Source: Nautilus pompilius (taxonomy: Eukaryota; Mollusca; Cephalopoda; Nautilida; Nautilidae). From it: a DNA stretch of 64,000 nt. The translations under genes and the position numbers were made by a program. The stretch lies in NCBI GenBank assembly GCA_018389105.1, contig JACATO010002127.1:310001-374000 (forward strand), given 5' to 3'. The notes beneath the pieces are model-generated. The model was not told where the DNA came from and searched no databases. It saw only the letters and a list, made by a program, of their open reading frames with translations. Below are positions 10,791 through 24,900 of the stretch, one piece after another. How positions within the stretch are numbered: position 1 is the first letter of the stretch; the number at the start of each line of letters is the position of its first letter.

Positions 10791-13700
10791 AAAAAAAATT
10801 ACCCGTGTTAAACAAGGCCTACCCGGAACTTCTATTACAGACGAAGCTATTTTTCACTTGAAATTGGAAATTTAAAAATAAGAATAAAGAAAAAAAAAAA
10901 CAAACAACAAAACAACAACAACAACCTCCTATGTTAAACGAAGTCCATCCGAAACCTCTAGCAGAGACTATCTCGGAAATAATAGTGATAGATGTATTTG
11001 AGAGCGCTACTCTCGGGATAGGTACTTGTATTTCAATGTGCCCAGCCAGTGTTACAGATTGCATGGAACCATAACAACTCATAGTGCGTGTATATAAGGA
11101 CAAGCCCGTGGTAGTAGTCTACTCAAACATCGGCAATCAGGGGAATACTTCCTCTACGTTTAGTCAGTCTCCCCATCACCACCGCCGCACACATCTCTAT
11201 TAAATTACATTTTAAGATAATATTTATATAACCCTGGGAAATAATGATACCACTTATTTTAAATATTTTTTGAAGATACTGCATTGATATCAATTGTTGA
11301 CATGAAAAAAAAAAAATTTTTTTTTTTTTTAAATTTAGAAATATGGTAATTTTATCAGATTTATTATTACATCTTTTGCTTGCCATTCAGAACTCAGCCA
11401 TGGTCTGTTAAATGTACTTTTTTTTTATTACTATTATTTTAGTAAATACATTCAGTAATCGATCTTTCTGACAACAATAATTTAAATGTAGCAATGGTAG
11501 TGAACACATTGCTACTGATACAGCAATTACATTTAATTATAATTAGTTTTGCTACTTGGGGTTTTTCATAACTTTGCTTAATCTGTACATCCCATACTTT
11601 TAAAGATCAAAATAAAGCTTTTTCCCTACAAAAGAAATTAATTACACAACTGCTTGTGAAAATAAGTGAAATTGCTCGATGATTTTAAGTCTTAAACTTC
11701 TAAAACCCAAACTACGTAAATTCAGTTCATAGGCAATCTGATCTAGGGTCACAGAATTTGAGAGACTAACATTAGACACTTTCTAATCTAGAAATATCTA
11801 AAAAGACACTCTAGACATACACAGAATATTCCAAATGAGGTTTAGTCAAAACCTTTTAAAGTATTATCTCTACATTATGTAATAGAATAACAATGGTTTG
11901 TTCCTGTAATATTTATGAAAAAAGACCAGGCACAATCATAAAAAATCGACTTAAACAGTTTATAACAGTTGTGTAGGTTAATGCAGAAATTAAGCAGGTG
12001 TATGTAGGTGTCCTTGATCCTGTCTCTGCAAATTTATGGATGAAATTATATAAGGTTCATTATTTCACATGTGCTATGCAATCTTGGAAAGAAAATGTTT
12101 GCAGAAAAACTGACAGCTCTGACCTCAGTGGCAAAATCTACCACATCTGGAAATGCATTTCCCATTGCAAGAATCTGCTGTAGAGGACTGTAATGTATTC
12201 ATTTTTATACATTTTAGGGCTTCTAATTCAGTACTATAGTTTATCATACTTAAAAATGGTCTAAACTATAGCACAAAAAATGCTTTCAATTACTAAGTAT
12301 TAAAACCAGCCAACCAACTTAGAATTACAATTGTTATAAACAGTGTCAATTACTATTTCCACTCATTCTGATAACTTGTTACCTGTCTAGTTTCATACCG
12401 CCCTTAACATTTTTGTCACTTACACATCTCAATGTCACAAATCAGTAATCCACAAATTCATCTGTCCTATTTGAACAAAACCCTGGACGATATCTGCTGG
12501 TGCCCATATACAAAAAACAAACAACATTTTAAATACAAATTTTAATAAGTTAGAAAGCATAAAATTGTGCAGTATTACAAATTACACAAATTATTAATTT
12601 TAAAGATTTAAAATATATACACCACAAAATATAATATACAGTTTGAACAACATTATGAAAACCACAAAAACAGACTTGTACACCACATCAGTTATGTACC
12701 CATTATCTTAATCAGTATCAGATTTTAGAAAACAAGAATGTTCAAATAAAGCTCTAGCAGAAAGACGATGTTACAGCAATGCTATTTTAGCTGAGTTTCA
12801 TTTGAATATCACTAGTATGAAGTTTGGTTTTAAATCAACTCATGTCCACAGTACAGATGGAATTGACAATTTAGTTTTAAGAGAATAGAAATTATTTCTT
12901 GAATTAATCATAAAATAAATTTAGTATATAAAATAATATTTAACTTGGATTTTCAGAAGGCAGTGTTTTAATATTTTCTTCAGTTCTCAGTTGAATTTCA
13001 AGCTGTTTGTTTTTTTGGTTGAAAATTTGCCTAACACAGAAATGCAAATCTAACACAGGTTTAACATTAATGCTGCTATTATGATTTAGTTTCACTGCTA
13101 AAATTATCAGCTTCAAGAACTAATTGAATATTTTTATAATGGTAGGTATTTTGAGTTCTTTTGAAATCTAAATAAAAATATTCAGTAAAATCACCCTGTT
13201 AGTAATGTTACTCTCACATTAGTATAAAAACAGTAACTGGTTAGTGCGTTGACATAAAAGATATACAATAAGCATTGATCTGTTTGTATTGATACTGTTG
13301 TAAGTCAAAATCTAAAGAGCATAACCTGGTCTTCCCTTCTGCAATTCAGAGAATTAGGAATGAAAATCCTTTACCCTTGGTCTAGTCTACAGGTGGACTC
13401 GCACACAAAATCTCAGGATGTGTAAGAACTAGATTCCTAATAATCATTTTCTTTAGCTCTCTCTTTTGAATTGTGTGGCCACCTGATGATTTTTAGTGTC
13501 ATTATCAATATCTACTATTTAAATATCTCTCTGAAATTAGAAAAAGTATACATAATAATTTCATATTCATTTACTGGTAGTTATATTATTTTTAATGTTA
13601 CTATAAAATAAATACATCTCAGAATAATTTGATTTTGACATTGATACTTTATTATTATTACTCATTCACTTAAAACTGGGGTGACAGCAATGTGTTTGGG

Positions 13701-13832
13701 GAGCCAGAGTTTGGCCTTCTTTTACAGATAAAATGAAGCAAGGTAGACTATTTTTGAGGGAAAATTTCTTTGACTTATATACAGATATACAGTAGTATTT
13801 GAGTTTAAGATTTTCATGCTAAATAGAGATAG
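10748..13832. other. Intergenic region between tepsin and ABCA gene
   Basis: No exon or homologous reading frame was found. There are two roughly 40-bp related segments at 10807-10850 and 10932-10975, both opening with GTTAAAC. Long A and T runs occur near 10890 and 11310-11335. Several AATAAA-like signals on the minus strand (for example about 11430 and 13640) could belong to a long ABCA 3' UTR. Confidence 0.5.
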
Positions 13833-14165
13833 TAGGTGGCATGGTGGTCCATTGGTAGAGACTACTGGACTGCTGCGGCTAAAGCCAGAGTTTGAATCCT
13901 GGTCAGGGAAATGGCTCAATTTGGCATCAAAGCTCTCTGGCAGTGTTTCTTTTCACTTTTCTTCACCACCCAGCCTAGTGGATTTCCTCTGAGTAATCCA
14001 GATTCCTTCCTCCCACTTCTTAAAAAAAAAAAGTTCTAAGAGATTTCCCTGCCAAAATCAAATGTGCTGGGAGGACAGGACAGGAAACACTTCCTATCAA
14101 ACAACCATGACACCAATAGGGTTGTCTCCCTTGTAGACATCAATGTACAAAAAATAATAATCATA
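13833..14165 (+). repeat. tRNA-derived SINE
   Basis: The head has a box A-like TGGTCCATTGG (13845-13855) and a box B-like AGTTTGAATCC (13889-13899) at tRNA-like spacing. It is followed by an unrelated body and an AATAATAAT tail. The body can be aligned by eye with the repeat at 57549-57830. Confidence 0.65.
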
Positions 14166-14509
14166 TCGTTTTGGCTTAATTAATACTCTAGCTCCATATT
14201 AGCGAGCAACACTGTTTGAACGAGTTCATTCTACTTAGCCTCACCATTTATGGCGAGTAGCTTAAAATACCTTACAATTTCACCTTTATAAAAATTGTTT
14301 AAATCTGTGGGTTTGAAATTTGTGTGGGTAGGAATCAATTCAAAATGCCTTTGACTACCAACGTGAATTATAGTTAGAGATACTTTAAAAAAATCCGAAT
14401 TTTTTGTTTTATTATTATTAGATAGGTAGGAATTTTATTTGCATTTTAAAAATTATATACAAGAAAGATTTTAAATCTGCTGTGTAAAGCATCCAGATAG
14501 GGTGAAATA

Positions 14510-15797
14510 CGAGGGTAAGTAAAAAATTATCCACACTTTTGCCATAACATATTTTAGGTTTGTCACACTGCCTTCTGCTCATGCGTGCTTATAGCTGGTA
14601 CTATTGTGGTCACGTGATCGAAGTTTGAGCTTGATTGCGCCAGTTTACTTGCTGCTGTTACAGTGTGCACCAAGGAGGAACAAAGAGCAGTGATCCGATT
14701 TCTCTGGTCGAAAGGTGTGTCAGGGGCTGAAATTCATCAGAGGCTTTTAACACAATACGGTGACAGTGCACTACTGTGTAGAAGTGTGTATGAGTGGATC
14801 GAGAAGTTTAAAAGTGGCCGGACAAGCGTGATGCATGAAGGAGCAGCAGGATGGCCGTCAACCTCCACCACTGACGAGAAGATTCAGCAAGCTCGAGAGA
14901 TGGTAATGGCGAACCGGCAAGTTGTCATCAGTAAGGTAGCATGTTCTCTGCAGATTAGTCATGGTTCTGCTTATCAAACCATCCACGACGAGCTCGGCTT
15001 CTATAAAATCTGTGCGAGATGGGTGCCAAGAGAGCTTACTGCAGAGCACAAGCGCAAACGTGTTGAGGTCTGCCAACGTTTACATGACTGCTACAACAAT
15101 GAAAGTGAAGAATTTTTGAGCAGAATAGTCACAGGAGATGAAACGTGGGTCCATCGCTATGATCCAGAATCCAAAAGACAGAGTATGGAGTGGAAACATC
15201 CTGGCTCGCCAGCGACAAAGAAATTCAAGACTCAATCTTCGGTGGGAAAGGTGATGCTAACCGTTTTTTTGGAATCAAAAGGGCCTATACTGGAAGACTA
15301 CCTGGAAAAGGGGTGTACGATCACCAGTGCAAGATACAGTGCTTTGCTGGCCAACAATCTGAAGCTAGCAATTCGCACCAAACGCCGAAGCCTATTGTCG
15401 AAGAAAGTTTTGTTGTTGCATGACAATGCACGCCCACATACGGCCAGCCAGACCGTTGAAACCATTAACCAACTGAATTTTTGAGGTGCTGGAACACCCT
15501 GCCTACAGCACAGATCTCGCGTCTTCCAACTATCATCTCTTTGGACTGCTCAAAGATGCTTTACAAGGTCGTCGATTTCCTACGGATAAGAAGTGCAGGA
15601 AACAGTGCATAAATGGTTGTGTGACCAACTGCAAACCTTCTTGGAGGGAATATCGCAAGCTTGTGGACTGCTGGACCAAGTGCATCGAAAAGGAAGGAGA
15701 CTATGTAGAAAAATGACGTACTTGTTTAACCCCTGCTTTTGTGTAAATAAATTGAAAAAAAAAAACAAGAGTGCGGATAATTTTTTACTTTCCCTCG
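14510..15797 (+). mobile_element. Mariner element with intact TIRs (family C)
   Basis: Terminal inverted repeats of 31 bp begin CGAGGGTAAGTAAAAAA at the left and CGAGGGAAAGTAAAAAA at the right (read inward), 28 of 31 matching. The copy is flanked by TA on both sides (14508-14509 and 15798-15799), the expected target duplication. It is 1288 bp, a usual mariner length. It carries one broken transposase on the plus strand and lies just downstream of the ABCA stop codon. Confidence 0.92.
14663..15716 (+). pseudogene. Mariner transposase pseudogene (SETMAR-type)
   Basis: Two helix-turn-helix units come first: FLWSKGVSGAEIHQRL with VYEWIEKFKSGRTS, then the QISHGSAYQTIHDELG region. WVPRELT and the catalytic part follow. 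The first Asp is in GDETWVHRYDPESK and the second in HDNARPH. The third Asp, normally in a PSDYHLF motif, is Asn here (SSNYHLF). An extra T near 15481 shifts the frame after INQLNF. A second shift near 15595 and a third near 15655 follow. The C-terminal KLVDCWTKCIEKEGDYVEK is still readable. The open frame begins with GTG, and no clear ATG was found. It is inactive. Confidence 0.9.
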
Positions 15798-15799
15798 TA

Positions 15800-15863
15800 G
15801 AACAAAATGTAATGATTCCAAAACACCAACAACAGAGCCCCAGTTAAAGGGCTCATGGAAAAA
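15800..15863 (-). other. ABCA proximal 3' UTR
   Basis: Only 64 bases separate the ABCA stop from the mariner TA flank. They include a possible small hairpin (GAGCCC and GGGCTC arms, about 15834-15853). No AATAAA is present, so the transcript probably runs into or through the mariner in antisense. Confidence 0.5.
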
Positions 15864-15944
15864 CTAGGAAAATTCTGTGACTGTTGCTGCTTCCATACTG
15901 CAGTTTTCATCATCATTCTGTTTCTTGGCAAATTCAAGAAAGAC
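15864..15944 (-). CDS. ABCA5-like: ABCA exon 31 (C-terminus, stop)
   Basis: The acceptor TTAATAG leads into [16 protein letters not shown] and a short Thr/Glu tail, ending in TAG at 15866-15864. VFLxFA right after LEQ is the typical C-terminal end of ABCA NBD2 proteins. Residues 1675-1700. Confidence 0.88.
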   Translation of the reverse strand, partial: VFLEFAKKQNDDENCSMEAATVTEFS

Positions 15945-18900
15945 CTATTAAAAGTAGAATGATATAACTTTAAAATAAAATTAAAAGCAAAGTTTATAAA
16001 TACCTGAAAGGAGTATAATATTGCAGAAATGCTGATCACTTTGTCGTAAAAGGGGCATGCTATTTTAAGCTGATCAACCTTTTAAGAGCAAAGCTAAAAT
16101 CTGGTTTACAATTATCCAAAATAATTAATATCAAGCACAAATGATTTAGCCACAAATTTAATTTAAAAATATACACATATTAAAATTTAAGAGTGCAAAA
16201 TATTTTTAGAGCAAGTTTATCTATTTTAATAGTAGATTAATTTCTTAAATTAACTGTAATCTGATAGCACTAAGACTATCCAGAATTTATATTTTAATAA
16301 TTAAATTGGGGATGCCGAATTGCTGCCAGGCTAATTTCAAAATCATGTTCTGTTGTGCACTTTAACACTCACCAGCACACAATTCTGCTTCTACCATTAA
16401 GATGTGTAAAGGTGGTTATGTGCGATGAAATCATCCTGCACAACATCATGCAGTGCTGTCATCATTATTGCAGTATTTCCACATCCTTGTATGCACTCAA
16501 GACTATTTTTAAGCACATGCAACTAAATGACTTCAGTGTAAGCCTAAGCTAATCAGTTAAGTCTACTGCTATAATCTCATAATACTAGGCTGTTCTGAAA
16601 GGGATTTTTTTTTGTTAGGTGTGATTGGGTTGGCTCCCTAATTTGAATTAAAAAAAAGTAAAAAAACAAAAACATTCAAATCAAGAACTTTCTGAAGAAA
16701 CAACCATTCTGGCATTGAATAGCATAAAGCATGGTGGCAACATGGTAGACTATTAAACTGCCAAGATTAAGGTGATAGGTTTTAATCCTGATTTGGCATA
16801 CCTTCATCACATGGCTTCTTCTCTTATCAGCCAGCTGCATGGGTTTTCTGCCAGATATGAACTAGTATTGAGAGTATTTGTGGTGAGAGCTTAAACTTGC
16901 TTGGTATACTTCATACCTAGTTCGCTTCTGGGAGATTTGCTCAGCCCCAAATCAGGATAGAGATCCTCAAGGTGAGCAGATCACTTGTTTTTTTAAATGA
17001 AGATCTATCAGTGAACATGCCAAGTAGTGACCACTATACTGGCTAAGCTTTGTTTGAAAGGTCCACTAACACTTGAACAGTAGAGAAGACTATTTTCATT
17101 TTGGTGACTACATCTGGAAACTGAAATATTTGCAGATCCAGTGTACATAATCCTAATGTACTGTATGGAATGCTTGTACAAGTAACAGAAGTTTCAACAA
17201 GGCAGCATTTAACACCTGCCTGACAATAAAAACAAGCTGGAGAACAACACCCACCTGTTCCAAAGAAGACTGGCTAAAATTGTATTCTTCAATTTCAAAT
17301 TTCTCTCTACCTACAATAAACAAGCAAATAAACTTACCCCTCTCTCAAAATATTTTAAAAGAAAAAGAGCCACTCAAACTGTTTATGAGTAACCTTTGGA
17401 TCTTACAAAATATTTGAGAAGAAAATATGCTTTCAGTATGTCAAGTCACCTTGCTCCTTCAGTGACATTAACTATTACCATAGCATTCAAAAAGAGACTT
17501 ATTTATTTTATTCAATTTATTTAAAGAAAATTCTCTTAATCAGCATACTATTAAAATAAATTCTAAATGTAGATTCTACAGTTATGTTAACATTTAATCA
17601 AACTTTTAAAATACTACAGCCAATTTTACTATTTTAGAATTCTCAACAAATTGTGTTGTGTGTAATCTAATCTTTCACAATTTCTTTACATAACAAGGTT
17701 AAAGGGGGCTTTTTAATAACCTTAACAAATATCTTAGGTAAATTACAAATTTGTAGTCAATTTGAATGCAAATAATACTAACCTGCTTCTAATGCTTGGA
17801 ATGCTGTTGACAAAAATTTTACATTGCCTGTAGGAATTTTGTACTGTCTCCGTTCCATAAACATCTCCTGACAAACAATCTCTGGAAAGAACTCCTTTAT
17901 GTATTCTTCAAAAGAAGCCATCCGCTCCTCAACAGATTCCTGGGGGCCAGCAAGTTTCACCTCAAGCATATATCCACTGCCAAACTTGGCCTTAAGATGC
18001 TGTGTAGAACCCAGGCAACTATATAAGGCAGAAAGAGGCAGGGGCACTGTCATTAGAATGGCAAAAATTAATGGATTCCACTAGATCAGCCCTGATGCTG
18101 CAGAGGTAAGAAAAATAGCTCAAGCCAACTTGTACAAACCAAGAAAGTAAAAACACCCACTGAAAATAATCTTACTATGTCTAAGGTGAGGGGGAATGCC
18201 AAGTTAATCCTCTACTTTCTGTAAATACCACGCCACTGATAACATTCTGTTCTTATCTTAAACTACTTTGAAATTCTTGGATAAACTGTATGTAGCTCTC
18301 ACTGCATTATTATGGCCATGGTTTGAAGATCCTTTTCCTTATCTAAGTTGTATGAACTTTTACCAACCAATCATCATCAGCATCTGCAACAAATAACATT
18401 GCACTTACACAATATTCCCACTGATCATGATGGCAATCCTGGAACACAAGATATCTGCTTCTTCCATATAATGAGTGGTCAGAATTGCTCCTCTGTCCTG
18501 GGATCTGAAGCTCGTTGTTATAACATCCCTACAAAAAAAACAAACAAGAACCTAGGTGCCAAGAAACCTCAGAAAGCCACAACACTTCCATCGAGTAGCT
18601 TTATTGCTACTCCAGGCTTCATCACTGTCACTGGGGTTTTACTGTACATCTACATTAGTGCAAAATTCCAATTTTATTACTGAACTCACTGGGATAATGT
18701 CTCGTCATAAGATTGCTAGCCCAAACTGATAGAAATAACTCATTCTACTTTAAAGAATAAATCCATATGATTGTCATTCTTATCAGTTAAAATTCAGTTC
18801 TATCATGTAAGACATTAAGCGTGAAAACTTAATTCAAGGATCTTTTCCACTTACCACATAAATCTCTTTGACTTTGGATCCATACCAGTTGAAGGTTCAT

Positions 18901-21900
18901 CCAGCAATACCATTTTTGGGTTTCCCAACATACTCATGGCATAGCTCAGCTGGGAAAAATACAACACTACTAGTGACATTCATCATTACATTGCAGTTAG
19001 TATGCTTTCTTTGTTTTATTTACGAAAAGGTCAGTATTTCCCATCACTTTATTAGAAGTAAATGTCCTGTTGCTGAGCATCAACATGTGATGCAAGGCCC
19101 AGAACTCTAGCTGGAAGGGTAAAAGAATTCTGCACAGCACAAAAAAACAAAAACAAAACAATGGTCAGTATGAAATTATCCAATAAAATACTTTGGTTGC
19201 GCTAACAAAAGAACACACTGGTAACTCTTCTGATTAATAGTGCCCAGAGAAAGCTCACGCAAAATTACTTATATGAAAGAGTTAAGAAGAAATGGATGTA
19301 TTCAGAGTGGTACTGAAAACTCTCAGCAATTTTAATCACAGCCTTAAGATTACAGTAATTTTGTAAAGTAGTTACCAGAAGTGAATTAAATATTTTATTA
19401 AAAGAGTTAAGTAAGACTAAGCAAAAATATGTCAGCAAACACTCTTCTCTTCCAAGACCATGCAAAACTTAGGAGTTTTTTTCTGTGGCAGTAAAAATAA
19501 TGCTGTGGATTTTTGGTTACAGGGCTATCTGAAAATATTGGTGTACCATGACTGTCCACAGACAATATCGTAAGGCCAGCATTCAGCGAAACATTATTGC
19601 CATCCACCGTGATCAGCCGCATGCAGCTGTAGACCAACCACGTGATGCACACCTGGAAACTATTAATAAGAATGGCGATGGGCATTGTGAACAAACAATA
19701 TGTAAAGAGTTAAGCCAGTTCAGCATTTTTTTTACTGTTTTCTGTTACACGTCATTTTCAAAAGAAGTCTACCTTTAAAATAAACAGCTTTTTTTGATGT
19801 GACATGACAGCCGTGCTTCACAATGATGAAATCTGCAAACTCCAAATGCATTCTTCATGACTGCCAGTGCATGCATATGTAGTTCAGTTAACATGTCTTA
19901 TAGTTTGGGAGTTGTAAACAAAAGAAACAGAAAAGAACTAACTCTATAGTTGCCCAGTACGCATATCTCATTACATTTAATTCACTGCAATAAATTCCAT
20001 CTGGCAACAAAGTGTTTTCTTCTCTTCCGTCTAAATATAATTTTTAAATTCTATAATTTTCAAACACTGATTTCTACTACCTTTCTTTTTGTGCCTCCAG
20101 ATAGCTCTTTAGCCCATTTGTTTTGATGTTCTAGAATATCCAAGTTGTCAAGAAAGCTGAAATACAGAGATATATATTATATATTGATATATAAAAAAAA
20201 AAAAAAAAAAAAATTAAAATCAACATTTTTGTCATAAAAACTTTTTTTTGTGGCCAGATTTTCTACAAATTGTTCTGCTGGTTTAATTATGTTCAACTTT
20301 TTCAATGTGTGTCTAACAATTTTACATTTAGGTAGCTTGTTCCATTATTGAATGATTGTGCATTTAAAATCCAGCTGCCGTAATTGCAGACTCACCAATA
20401 AAATTTCCTCTCCCATACGTAATATTATCTGCTGTAATATATATACAAGACAAAATATGGTATGTTACATTTGAACTTCAATCACACAAGACATTCCATG
20501 TCTTGTCATTCGGAATAATTCTGCCTGGGAGGTCCCACAATCAGGGCTGTATATACAACATTTTTTTAGATACATTAGTCTAGATGCAATTTTAAAAAAA
20601 AAAACTATTTCTCTCTCACGCTCTCTCCCCTTTAAATATTTATAATTTAAAGGGAGTGACTACTTTACATTTTAGATATTCACTGTATGTGTCCAACACA
20701 AAATATAAAACGTGAGCACTGACTGGCTTTTATTAATGAAAATGTTTGTTCTAGTATTCTTCAAAGACTACTGTGGCACAACACACCTGTTGAAAGAAAA
20801 AAAACAAAAAACAGCATTGTTCAGAGGTAGTAAGTATTTAAAAGAAACCACTATGGATAAAGTTTGTTTTTCCTTTGTTAATTTTACATCAAAGTAGAAA
20901 AAAACATTTATTATCCAAGTGTTAAAAATTGTAAAGAATATCAGTTCTGATATTTCATTAAGGTGCTTTCAGAAATAAAGTCCACATTACATCCAGGATG
21001 TTGATATCATGGAGAAGGATGATTATTAATGTACACAACGTAATCCCAGTTACAAAGACAGACTAAAGATGAGTTGTTTTCCTACTTTGGACTACAGATG
21101 TTTTCATGTTAGCAAAAACGCTGTTTTTAAAATCTGCTCTCCAAATGAATTTATATAGGAAAAAAAATTGTCAATACTGGTGGCACATCAGTACAAGAAA
21201 CATCTTGATTAGACACTAGGAATATCCTCTCCTTTTCTGTATTAATCATGCAGAAGTTATCTGAAATAATTTGCTAAACCAGGAAGTGTAAGCAAACAGA
21301 GATCAATATATAAAAACAACAAACCCAGGAATACACAAGGGACATTACAGAAGTTTTACAAAGATATTTATTACATCAAACTGGATTTTACCCAAGCCAG
21401 TAAACAGGATTTAAATCAGCAAACATCTGTAACATTATAATATTGATATTAAAAGGATATTTAAACTATACAATAATAATAATAATTGAAAAACCCCATC
21501 TGCCTACTCACTGTGTAGTCATTTCTTTCCAACTAGTTTTGGGAAGGCCTCTTATTGCAGCATAGCATTCCAAGTGTTCCATTGTTGTTATTGATTCCCA
21601 CAATGCATTGTGCTGAGGGCAGTAGCTGAAGTCTTGAAATAACTCGTTTGTTGCTGTGGTTATATTCTTCCCATTGATAAAAACCTGGAAAATGGAAACA
21701 GCAGGTTCCATTAAAAAAAAAAAAAAAAAAAACACAGCCAAAATAACTAGTGAGAACAAGATTTGAAAGCTCAATAATCAAATGCCAAAATAATTTTATT
21801 TTGTATCATTGGTTTACCTAAGTAATCAGTAATCCCCTGAGTGATCCTGAAATGTCCGAGTACAGAACACAACATTGGGTGTTGCTGAATAGTAAATGCC

Positions 21901-24900
21901 TGCCACAACTTAACTCCTGACTACATTTTATTCAAATGTTGCTGCATAAATACATACAACATCGTGTGTAATTCTGAATAATGTCAGCTTCATTGATGAC
22001 ATTCATTGAGAAAATAATATATGGACATTTCAAGATGTGGTACCCCAAGCTATCTTTCTCTGCCTAAAGGTTCAGGAAAAAATTGGACCTAGTTAAAGAT
22101 TTGGTCCAATACGGAGCCCTGCCAAAAGTAAAGGAGCACCTTGAAGCATAAGAAATTTTTATTTTGGTATGTATGTATGTACACTTAGGAGACATGTAAA
22201 ATAGCAGAAAATATGAATATTTTAGTAGCTTTTCCAATGTCTTATGAAGGGCCAGGACATGTGGCATGGATGCAATCAGATTTTGTATTATAGCAAGGTT
22301 CAAATTGTATTAAAGTTCTGCCATTTTTTTTATTCCTTCAGATTTGCCACACGTTGGAAGTGGTCTTGTTTTTCACAATTAGTAATGAAGGTGCTCCCAG
22401 ATGTGTTCAATTAGATTCATGTAGGGAATCCTAGATGTCTAAAGAAGAACTGCCCCCTTTTCCATGAAATGTTGGTTTTGGAAGTGTAACAAGTGGCATG
22501 ATCATGCACCAAATGCATCTTGAACTGCAAAACTCCTCATTGGAAAAGTAGCATAAGATGATTATAAAGAATAGATATGTATGTAACAGAATTCAGATGT
22601 CACTTGATGCTACCTACAATATTAGATTAAAACCACTGTGTTAAACTGTGGACTGAAATGTTTGACTGGCCTTATTCCACACCCATGTTTATCCATTCAG
22701 CATGAACTGACACTCACTGTGAACAGGACAAAACAGAACAGAATAGAAAACAGAGCTGCAGAATTTTGGACATTTCCTGGCCAAGGCAAATCTGCATTTT
22801 ACACTGACTTCCATAAGCTGAGTCATGCATCCATTGTAGCCCAGTTTATGCAAATAACAATGTGCTGAGCATTATGACACGTTAAGTATTAACAGTGTTC
22901 ATAAACTTTGTGCATGAATTGGACCAATCTGTAACCATTGATGGTTAATTGCTCTTTCATTTTCCTCACTAAAATGAACAATGATGTGATGTACTATCCA
23001 TTTATGAGTCCAAGATTTTGCTATCTGCCATTCATTTTGACCAGTGTGATCATCCAATCACATGATCTCATGTCACAAGTGCAAACTACACGGGGCAACT
23101 ATTGCCTTGCGGTATGTTATTTATAGCCCAAGTACATGAACTTGTGGGTAATATGGGTGTTTATCTTATTCTATCAATTGCTGAGATAGCCAAATATACA
23201 GGTGCATATAGAGCCTCATACTATATATTAAATAAAATACTTATATTTTACTGAACCACCTGATATTTTCAACCCAACAAGACTTGAGTAGCCAATGCAC
23301 TTTAGATAGAAAACCCATCCCAATAATAATGTTGGCCCATCAAAACATTTAATATCAAACACTGACAAGATGGAAATAATAACCATTCTGTATTTTTCCA
23401 CAATGCCAAATTTACTGTGATTTTACTATACAGAATATGCATGAGTTTTCTCTTCACATTTTTCATAACGAAACAGCTTATAGGCTGTTGTTTTTTTTGT
23501 TTTTTTTTAGAGACCATGCAAATGAGCCAAGAAAAGATGGGAATCATATCTCTTCTGCCTTCATATCTTCATAAAAATTTCTTAAGTTCTGAACTCTTTC
23601 ACTACCTTGTTTGCATACAGCTACAACAGCCCAACATGGAAACAGTCTAGTTACATTACACAATTGTCTCCAAATGCCAACAGTTAAAATTTTCTTGGCC
23701 ATTCTAACTGTACCATATATAAATTAGAATGAAGCCAGTGCTTTGTGTGTAAGAAAGCAGTAAACACCATGTTGCCAAGCAACATAGATGTACGAGTACA
23801 GTACTTGAACACATCTCATTCACATGTTGTGCACCCATGAGCCAACATGGCTGCACAGTTGTCAGTGTGGACAGAAGTGGTGCAGCAATCTCTAATTCAT
23901 TTCTGGCCAATCGAAATCAACTGAAGAATGTTGGTGCAGAGAAAACTTTACGGGTGGGTGGACAGGCTTAAAAATGACCAGACAGTAATAGATAAAGATC
24001 AACCAGGATGGCTCAGCAGTGCCAAATCCACCCCTACAGCCCAAATCCAAATCTTGCTCCATTTGATTTCACCTCTTTGGACCCCTGAAAGATGCTCTTC
24101 GAGATCAAAGATTCACCAGTGATCATGGGGTCCAACAGGTACTGAAACTGTGGCTTTAACAGCAGCCGAAAACTTAACAAGATGGTATCAAAATCTTGAG
24201 TTGTTGGACCCCGTGTCTCAAACAGGAGGACTATGTAGAAAAGTGATATAGTCCAATAAATGATATCTGGTCACTCATTTTATTTTTAATATATTTTTAG
24301 TGTTTTCATTATCCTTACCATCAAAAATAATGTGGTGATATGATTTTAAAATGTTAATTTGATCATAAACATCAAAAAAAAAAAAAAAAAACTTCTTTAA
24401 AATTTAAGCTAAAATTCATGACTTTTTCATTTTCATCACTTTATCCCAAAGGAGAAAGTTAATGATGTTAAGAACCAAAAATATGAATGATGTGATAATA
24501 CTTTCATTAAAAGAAATTTTAATACCTGTTTGCAAACACATACGATTCATTTTTAACAAAAACTTAGAAATAAATAATGAAATTATTAAAGTTTGTGGAT
24601 CTTGGCTGGTGTGAAGAAAACAATACCATGGCTAAAGACTACTGGTTGATTATTGTCTGTTGCTGCACATCTCTAGAATCCTGTCCACTAGGTAAGCCCT
24701 GTATCTTAAACAACTTCATATTAAAAATATGTATGATTTATTATGAGACAAAAGAAAAAATGATATTTTACCTGTCCCCTTGTTGGAATAATTTCTGTAA
24801 TCATCATGTTCAATGTGGAAGTTTTGCCAGCTCCATTTGGCCCTAAAAGTCCAAAGACTTCACCACCATTGACACAGAAGGCCACGTTTTTCACAGCCAC

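Noticed and set aside
18348..18683. 111-codon plus-strand frame
   Set aside because: It overlaps ABCA exon 28 in antisense.
19407..19778. Overlapping reading frames on both strands in ABCA intron 26
   Set aside because: Neither frame matches ABCA or any family I can name. Exons 26 and 27 join in phase without it.
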